A stretch of 64,000 nucleotides of DNA from Streptomyces qaidamensis. GTDB lineage: Bacteria; Actinomycetota; Actinomycetes; Streptomycetales; Streptomycetaceae. The translations under genes were made by a program, and so were the position numbers. Of this stretch, positions 59,330 through 64,000 are shown piece by piece. Each line of letters starts with the position of its first letter. Within the stretch, counting starts at the first letter, position 1. The stretch is taken from assembly GCF_001611795.1 (NCBI RefSeq), contig NZ_CP015098.1, positions 6,324,001 to 6,388,000 on the forward strand, read 5' to 3'. The notes under the pieces were generated by a model that was not told the DNA's origin, did no database searches, and was given only the letters and a program-made list of their open reading frames with translations.

Positions 59330-59968
59330 CTACTGCCCGGGTATCAGCAATCGCGCGGCGGCCGCGGCCGTATGAGGGCCGACTCCCAGGGCCAGCGCGC
59401 TGCGCAGGTCCTCGCCGGTGTCCACGTCCTGGCGTACGGAATCCACCGCGGCGAGGGGCAGTTCCACGGCGCCGGACGCGCGGTGCCGGGCCCGGGAATC
59501 CGAGCCGAAGGCCGGGCGCAATTCGCGGCCCGCAGCGGCGGCCAGCAGGGTCGTGCCGATTGCGGCCGCGTCCGGGAGAAATGCGCGCGGGAATTCAGCG
59601 GCGGCTTCCAGTACCCGCGACAATTCCGCGGGGCGCAGGGCCGGCAGATCGGCGTTCAGTGCGGCCACGGCACGGGCCGGGCGGGCCGACCGTACGACCC
59701 GTGTCGCGTGTGCGAGGGCGGCGTTGAGGCCGCCGCCCGGCTCGTCGGGGATGATCGCGGCGCCCAGCGCCGCCAGCTCACGGCCCGCCCGGGCGTCGTC
59801 CGTGACGACTGCCACATCCCCTACCGCCGGGCAGGCCAGCGCGGCCGCCACCGTGTCCTGGGCGAAGGCCAGCGCCAGGTCCGGCCGCAGCCCGTCGTCC
59901 GCGGTGTCCGCAAGCCTGCTCTTGGCCCGGGCCAGGGGCTTCAGGGGTACGACCAGGGTCCACTGCAC
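59330..59968 (-). CDS. cofC: 2-phospho-L-lactate/phosphoenolpyruvate guanylyltransferase
   Basis: A 212-residue nucleotidyltransferase of the CofC/FbiD family. The nucleotide-binding N-terminus is WTLVVPLKPLARAKSRLAD, with AVVTDDARAGRELAALGA, ALNADLPALRPAEL and RHRASGAVEL as further signatures. It activates PEP (or phospholactate) with GTP in coenzyme F420 synthesis; in actinobacteria the PEP form predominates. Other F420 genes are not in the window. It is divergent from plsC. Confidence 0.9.
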   Translation of the reverse strand: MQWTLVVPLKPLARAKSRLADTADDGLRPDLALAFAQDTVAAALACPAVGDVAVVTDDARAGRELAALGAAIIPDEPGGGLNAALAHATRVVRSARPARAVAALNADLPALRPAELSRVLEAAAEFPRAFLPDAAAIGTTLLAAAAGRELRPAFGSDSRARHRASGAVELPLAAVDSVRQDVDTGEDLRSALALGVGPHTAAAAARLLIPGQ

Positions 59969-60127
59969 GGGTGTTCCGTCCTCCTCTTGTCGCGGTCATT
60001 GTCACCCGGGGCATCGGGCGGGCGGCGTGCCGGGGCGTACGGTGTTCTCGACAGACCGGCGGCCTGGGGCGACACTTGTGCGGCCCCCCGTGGCCCCGGC
60101 TTTCAGGCCCTAGAGGAAGGTGTCCGC

Positions 60128-60925
60128 GTGCCCCGCCGCAGAATCGGCTTCTGGTACCGCTTCGCCGCGGTGATCTGCAAACCGCCGCTGGTGGTTCTGC
60201 TCAGGCGGGACTGGCGTGGAATGGAGCACATTCCGGCAGAGGGCGGATTTATCACCGCGGTGAACCATAATTCGCACATCGACCCCTTCGCTTACGCGCA
60301 CTTTCAGTACAACACCGGGCGCGTCCCGCGATTCCTCGCGAAGAGCGCGCTTTTCAAGAAGGGATTCGTCGGGGCCGCGATGCGGGGCACCGGGCAGATC
60401 CCCGTCTACCGCGAGAGCACGGACGCGCTGAGCGCCTTCCGGGCCGCGATCGAGGCCGTGGACCGCGGGGAATGTGTCGCCTTCTATCCCGAGGGCACCC
60501 TCACCCGCGACCCGGACGGCTGGCCCATGACCGGCAAGACGGGGGCCGCGCGGGTCGCGCTGCAGACCAAGTGCCCGGTGATCCCCGTGGCCCAGTGGGG
60601 CTGCAACGAGCTGCTGCCGCCGTACGCGAAGAAGCCGCATCTGCTGCCGCGCAAGACGCACCGCGTGCTCGCCGGGCCGCCCGTGGACCTCGCCCGGTTC
60701 TACGACCGGGAGATGACCGCGGACCTGCTGAAGGAGGCCACGGAGGCCATCATGGCCGCCGTCACCGCACAGCTGGAGCTGATCCGCGGCGAGAAGGCGC
60801 CCGAGACGCCGTACGACCCGCGCAGGGAGCGGATCGAGCAGCGGCACCGCACGCAGGCACAGACACAGACGCAGACGCACCAGAAGTCCGGACAGACCGT
60901 GCAGGAAGAGGGGCTGGGCAAGTGA
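60128..60925 (+). CDS. plsC: 1-acyl-sn-glycerol-3-phosphate acyltransferase
   Basis: A 265-residue PlsC-type acyltransferase. The catalytic HX4D box is NHNSHIDPFAY and the glycerophosphate-binding motif is FYPEGTLTRD, with a membrane-associated N-terminal helix (FWYRFAAVICKPPLVVLL). It makes phosphatidic acid from lysophosphatidate. A Gln/Thr-rich tail (QAQTQTQTHQKSGQ) is unusual and probably disordered. GTG at 60128 with GAGGAAG before it is the start; the open frame upstream is antisense to cofC. The stop overlaps the gpsA start (GTGA). Confidence 0.92.
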   Translation: MPRRRIGFWYRFAAVICKPPLVVLLRRDWRGMEHIPAEGGFITAVNHNSHIDPFAYAHFQYNTGRVPRFLAKSALFKKGFVGAAMRGTGQIPVYRESTDALSAFRAAIEAVDRGECVAFYPEGTLTRDPDGWPMTGKTGAARVALQTKCPVIPVAQWGCNELLPPYAKKPHLLPRKTHRVLAGPPVDLARFYDREMTADLLKEATEAIMAAVTAQLELIRGEKAPETPYDPRRERIEQRHRTQAQTQTQTHQKSGQTVQEEGLGK

Positions 60926-61932
60926 GCAAGCCGGTCAAGGCGGCGGTCCTGAGCGCCGGTTCGTGGGGTACGGCCTTCGGCATGGTGCTCGCCGACGCGG
61001 GGTGCGAGGTCACCCTGTGGGCGCGCCGCCCTGAGGTCGTGGAGGCGATCAACTCCTCGCGGACCAATCCCGACTACTTCCCGGGCGTCGAGCTCCCGGA
61101 GAACGTGCGGGCCACCACCGATCCCGCGCAGGCCGCGGCGGACGCCGACTTCACGGTCCTGTCGGTGCCCTCGCAGACCCTGCGCGCCAACCTCGCCGAG
61201 TGGAGCCCGCTGCTGGCCCCCGACACGGTCCTCGTGTCACTGATGAAGGGCGTCGAGCTCGGCTCCGCGATGCGGATGAGCGAGGTCATCGACGACGTCG
61301 CCAAGGTCGGCCCGGACCGGATCGCCGTGGTGACGGGGCCCAACCTGGCCAGGGAGATCGCCGCGCGGATGCCGGCCGCGGCCGTGGTCGCCTGCACCGA
61401 CGAGGCCGTCGCCCAGCGGCTCCAGACCGCCTGCCACACGCCGTACTTCCGCCCGTACACCAATACGGACGTGGTGGGTTGCGAACTGGGCGGAGCCGTG
61501 AAGAACGTCATCGGCCTCGCCGTCGGCATCGCGGACGGCATGGGACTCGGCGACAACGCCAAGGGCTCGCTCATCACCCGCGGTCTCGCCGAGACCACCC
61601 GGCTCGGCATGGCGCTCGGCGCCGACCCGCTGACCTTCTCCGGACTCGCGGGCCTGGGCGACCTGGTGGCCACCTGCTCCTCGCCGCTGTCGCGCAACCA
61701 CACCTTCGGCACCAACCTCGGCAAGGGCATGACCCTGCAGGAGACCATCGCGGTCACCAAGCAGACCGCGGAGGGCGTCAAGTCCTGCGAATCGGTGCTG
61801 GATCTGGCCCGCCGGCACGGCGTCGACATGCCGATCACCGAGACGGTCGTCGGCATCGTGCACGAGGGCAAGCCCCCGGTGGTGGCTCTCAAGGAGCTGA
61901 TGTCGCGCAGCGCGAAGCCCGAACGACGCTGA
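60922..61932 (+). CDS. gpsA: glycerol-3-phosphate dehydrogenase [NAD(P)+]
   Basis: A 336-residue GpsA, making sn-glycerol-3-phosphate for phospholipids. The NAD-binding turn reads VLSAGSWGTAFG, with Ser11 where most GpsA proteins have the first Gly of GxGxWG. The substrate-site lysine lies in GGAVKNVIGLAVGIADGMGL, and LSRNHTFGTNLGKG is conserved. It is translationally coupled to plsC, so phosphatidate synthesis steps are adjacent. Confidence 0.94.
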   Translation: MSKPVKAAVLSAGSWGTAFGMVLADAGCEVTLWARRPEVVEAINSSRTNPDYFPGVELPENVRATTDPAQAAADADFTVLSVPSQTLRANLAEWSPLLAPDTVLVSLMKGVELGSAMRMSEVIDDVAKVGPDRIAVVTGPNLAREIAARMPAAAVVACTDEAVAQRLQTACHTPYFRPYTNTDVVGCELGGAVKNVIGLAVGIADGMGLGDNAKGSLITRGLAETTRLGMALGADPLTFSGLAGLGDLVATCSSPLSRNHTFGTNLGKGMTLQETIAVTKQTAEGVKSCESVLDLARRHGVDMPITETVVGIVHEGKPPVVALKELMSRSAKPERR

Positions 61933-61991
61933 GCGACGCGGGGCCGACGGCGCTTACTACCGGCCCTACCAACGGGTACTCTCAACGCGAT

Positions 61992-63149
61992 ATGAGCACC
62001 GAGAACCTCCCCCAGAGCCCCGAGCAGCCGCCTCGCAAGCCGCGTGTGGCCGTCGTGTTCGGCGGGCGCAGCTCCGAACACGGGATCTCCGTGGTCACCG
62101 CCGGCGCCGTCCTCAAGGCCATCGACCGGACGAAGTACGACGTCCTGCCGATCGGCATCACGCAGGACGGGCGTTGGGCGCTCACGGCGGACGAACCGGA
62201 GCGGATGGCGATCGTCGACCGGCGCCCGCCGAGCGTCGACGCCCTGGCCGAGTCCGCCGAGGGCGCGGTGATCCTCCCGGTCGACCCCGCCAGCCGCGAA
62301 GTCGTCTACAGCGAGCCGGGATCGGTGCCCAAGGCCCTCGGCGAGGTCGACGTGGTCTTCCCGGTGCTGCACGGCCCGTACGGCGAGGACGGCACCCTCC
62401 AGGGCCTCCTGGAGCTCTCCGGCGTCCCGTACGTGGGTTCGGGCGTGCTCGCCTCGGCCGTCGGCCAGGACAAGGAGTACATGAAGCGGGTGTTCACCTC
62501 CTTCGGGCTGAAGGTGGGCCCGTACGTGGTGATCCGGCCGCGCGAGTGGGAACACGATGAGGCCGCCGCCCGCAAGAAGATCGTCGACTTCGCCGGTGAG
62601 CACGGCTGGCCGCTGTTCGTGAAGCCCTCGCGGGCCGGTTCCTCGATCGGCATCACCAAGGTCGACGACCTCTCCGGCCTCGACGAGGCGATCGCCGAGG
62701 CCCAGCGGCACGACCCCAAGATCCTCGTGGAGGCCGCACTGCGCGGCCGTGAGATCGAATGCGGTGTCCTGGAGTTCGAGGACGGCCCCCGGGCCTCCCT
62801 GCCCGCGGAGATCCCCCCGCCCGAGGCGCAGGCGTACTACGACTTCGAGGCCAAGTACATCGACTCCACCCCGGGTCTCGTCCCGGCGCCCCTCACCCCC
62901 GAGGAGACGGCCGAGGTCCAGCGCCTGGCGGTCGACGCCTTCGAGGCGGCGTCCTGCGAGGGCCTGGTCCGCGCGGACTTCTTCCTCACCGAGGACGGGC
63001 AGTTCGTGATCAACGAGATCAACACCATGCCCGGCTTCACGCCCATCTCGATGTATCCGCAGATGTGGCAGGCGAGCGGGGTGAGCTACCCGGAGCTGAT
63101 CGACCTGCTGGTGCAGGCGGCACTGCGCAGGTCGACGGGCCTGCGCTGA
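61992..63149 (+). CDS. ddlA: D-alanine--D-alanine ligase
   Basis: A 385-residue ATP-grasp ligase that makes the D-Ala-D-Ala terminus of peptidoglycan. Signatures: VVFGGRSSEHGISVVTAGAV, VFPVLHGPYGEDGTLQGLLE, LFVKPSRAGSSIGITKV, and INEINTMPGFTPISMYPQMW. ATG at 61992 has no ribosome binding site; a promoter-like pair TTACTA and TACTCT (17-base spacing) would start transcription about 3-5 bases before it, so the mRNA may be near-leaderless. The tyrosine near SGITKV typical of D-Ala-D-Lac variants was not seen to differ, so ordinary D-Ala-D-Ala activity is expected. Confidence 0.93.
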   Translation: MSTENLPQSPEQPPRKPRVAVVFGGRSSEHGISVVTAGAVLKAIDRTKYDVLPIGITQDGRWALTADEPERMAIVDRRPPSVDALAESAEGAVILPVDPASREVVYSEPGSVPKALGEVDVVFPVLHGPYGEDGTLQGLLELSGVPYVGSGVLASAVGQDKEYMKRVFTSFGLKVGPYVVIRPREWEHDEAAARKKIVDFAGEHGWPLFVKPSRAGSSIGITKVDDLSGLDEAIAEAQRHDPKILVEAALRGREIECGVLEFEDGPRASLPAEIPPPEAQAYYDFEAKYIDSTPGLVPAPLTPEETAEVQRLAVDAFEAASCEGLVRADFFLTEDGQFVINEINTMPGFTPISMYPQMWQASGVSYPELIDLLVQAALRRSTGLR

Positions 63150-63161
63150 ACCGACCCTCAA

Positions 63162-63202
63162 GGGGCGCGGAGAACCGCGCGATCAGCCACGAACGGCCCG
63201 CG
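63162..63202 (+). repeat. dispersed intergenic repeat, copy 3
   Basis: GGGGCGCGGAGAACCGCGCG followed by ATCAGCCACGAACGG, between the converging ddlA and DUF3515 genes. It matches copies at 36897 and 54694. Confidence 0.75.
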
Positions 63203-63231
63203 GACTCAGGACGGGAGCACGGGCGCGGCGC

Positions 63232-63756
63232 TCAGGAGGCGATCCCTTCGGGGATCGCCTTCTTCACGGCGGCGGCCAGATCGATCAGCACGCTCGAACT
63301 GTCCACGCCTTCCGGCGCCCGGACCTCGATGTAGGCCTCACGGTTGGCCGTGGTGAACCGGTACCCCTCGTCACCTTGCTTCTCCATCAGCCAGTCCACA
63401 CCGTTCACGCCCCCGGCCACGGCATCGGGGTCATGTCCGTCGGCGACCTTGGGATCGACCATCTTCGGCGGCTGCGGCACACCGCAGCGAAGTATGATCG
63501 CCGGGCTGCCCCAGCTCGCCGTCAGTGCCGACGCGGGCTCGGGATCCTCACGGCGCTCACCGTTCACCTTCGCGGGCAGTACCTTGTCCAGGTTCCGGCA
63601 CAGTTCCGCGACCTTCGCGTCCGGACTGGGAACCGCCGCCGACGCGCTGTCGTCTGCTGAGGAGCAGCCCGCAACAGTGATCAACAGCGCGACAGCGGGC
63701 AGGCGGAGCACGCGGAGGACACAACGGTGCCGGTGACGGAAAGAGTTCACCGGCAC
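63232..63756 (-). CDS. DUF3515 lipoprotein
   Basis: A 174-residue lipoprotein with a lipobox VAGC (Cys about residue 31) after a short hydrophobic signal (LRLPAVALLITVAGC). The extracytoplasmic part (AELCRNLDKVLPAKVNGERR, ASWGSPAIILRCGVPQPP, VDWLMEKQGDEGYRFTTANR) is the DUF3515 domain found beside ddl genes in Streptomyces. Two cysteines could form a disulfide. Function unknown; cell-envelope association is inferred. The start is GTG at 63756 or GTG at 63750; neither has a clear ribosome binding site. Confidence 0.82.
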   Translation of the reverse strand: MPVNSFRHRHRCVLRVLRLPAVALLITVAGCSSADDSASAAVPSPDAKVAELCRNLDKVLPAKVNGERREDPEPASALTASWGSPAIILRCGVPQPPKMVDPKVADGHDPDAVAGGVNGVDWLMEKQGDEGYRFTTANREAYIEVRAPEGVDSSSVLIDLAAAVKKAIPEGIAS

Positions 63757-63770
63757 AGGGTAGACGGGGG

Positions 63771-64000
63771 CTACAGATGGACGACCGGGCAGGTCAGGGT
63801 GCGGGTGATGCCGTCCACCTGCTGAACCTTGGCGACCACCATGCGGCCGAGATCGTCGACGGTGTCGGCCTGCGCCCGCACGATCACGTCGTACGGTCCC
63901 GTCACGTCCTCGGCCTGGATGACCCCAGGGATCTTGCTGATCGTCTCGGCGACGACCGAGGCCTTCCCGACCTCGGTCTGGATCAGGATGTACGCCTGTA
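63771..64000 (-). CDS. stand-alone Lrp/AsnC ligand-binding (RAM) domain protein, 5' end missing
   Basis: The last ~76 residues read VQAYILIQTEVGKASVVAET, VIQAEDVTGPYDVIVRAQAD, GRMVVAKVQQVDGITRTLTC. This is the effector-binding domain of Lrp/AsnC regulators without a DNA-binding domain. The initiator lies at or just beyond the window edge (the first visible codon is nearly complete), so the protein is probably about 78 residues long. Such stand-alone domains bind amino acids and may modulate full-length Lrp proteins. Confidence 0.85.
   Translation of the reverse strand, partial: QAYILIQTEVGKASVVAETISKIPGVIQAEDVTGPYDVIVRAQADTVDDLGRMVVAKVQQVDGITRTLTCPVVHL

Overview
The window is chromosomal DNA from a Streptomyces. 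It is very GC-rich with G/C at third codon positions, many starts are GTG, and it carries two tandem conservons (cvnA-B-C-D), a HupS-type HU with a lysine-rich tail, a griseus-type trypsin and the IclR regulator NdgR. From memory, the gene order (serA, putR/proline catabolism, leuB, ilvE, a urease-like operon, cimA, acyl-CoA carboxylase with epsilon subunit, cvn2-cvn1, gltX, Gln/Glu tRNAs, ndgR-leuCD, hupS, cofC, plsC, gpsA, ddlA) matches the conserved core of the S. coelicolor chromosome around SCO5515-SCO5562. No prophage, insertion sequence or CRISPR array is visible.

Left part (1-15.4 kb): the end of serA; a drug-efflux MFS gene facing its TetR regulator; a four-gene peptide/nickel-type ABC importer whose two permeases are fused and which has a Zur/Fur-like palindrome upstream; a HAD phosphatase; a PucR-type activator divergent from proline dehydrogenase and P5C dehydrogenase (proline to glutamate); an AAC(2')-I-like acetyltransferase; a 43-residue basic protein; and a Tat-exported lipoprotein phosphatase.

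Middle-left (15.4-36.8 kb): leuB and ilvE, then a compact unit of an NCS1 permease divergent from fused UreAB, a divergent UreC, agmatine deiminase and a TetR regulator, with a perfect palindrome in the divergent promoter region. cimA follows behind an apparent transcription attenuator whose 11-residue leader peptide has tandem rare Ile codons. Next are an orphan SLATT membrane protein, a Gly-rich membrane protein, a decayed YdeI-like gene, secreted trypsin, YceI, a short-chain dehydrogenase, a secreted family-8 polysaccharide lyase, and a carboxylase beta subunit with its epsilon subunit.

Middle-right (36.8-48 kb): two head-to-tail conservons on the minus strand, each a membrane sensor-kinase-like CvnA, a roadblock CvnB, a DUF742 CvnC and a Ras-like GTPase CvnD. 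The two cvnD genes share a 120-bp perfectly identical block.

Right part (48-64 kb): a small repeat-bearing protein, an FAH-family hydrolase and gltX, a secreted propeller/FlgD-Ig protein, a HAD hydrolase, five tRNA genes (2 Gln-CTG, 3 Glu-CTC), ndgR divergent from leuCD with a long palindrome between them, hupS, cofC, plsC-gpsA-ddlA (envelope precursors), a DUF3515 lipoprotein and the end of a stand-alone Lrp/AsnC effector-domain gene.

Branched-chain amino-acid metabolism is a recurring theme (leuB, ilvE, cimA, leuCD, ndgR, with leader-peptide signals), as is nitrogen release from arginine-derived and ureido compounds (proline catabolism, agmatine deiminase, urease-like proteins).
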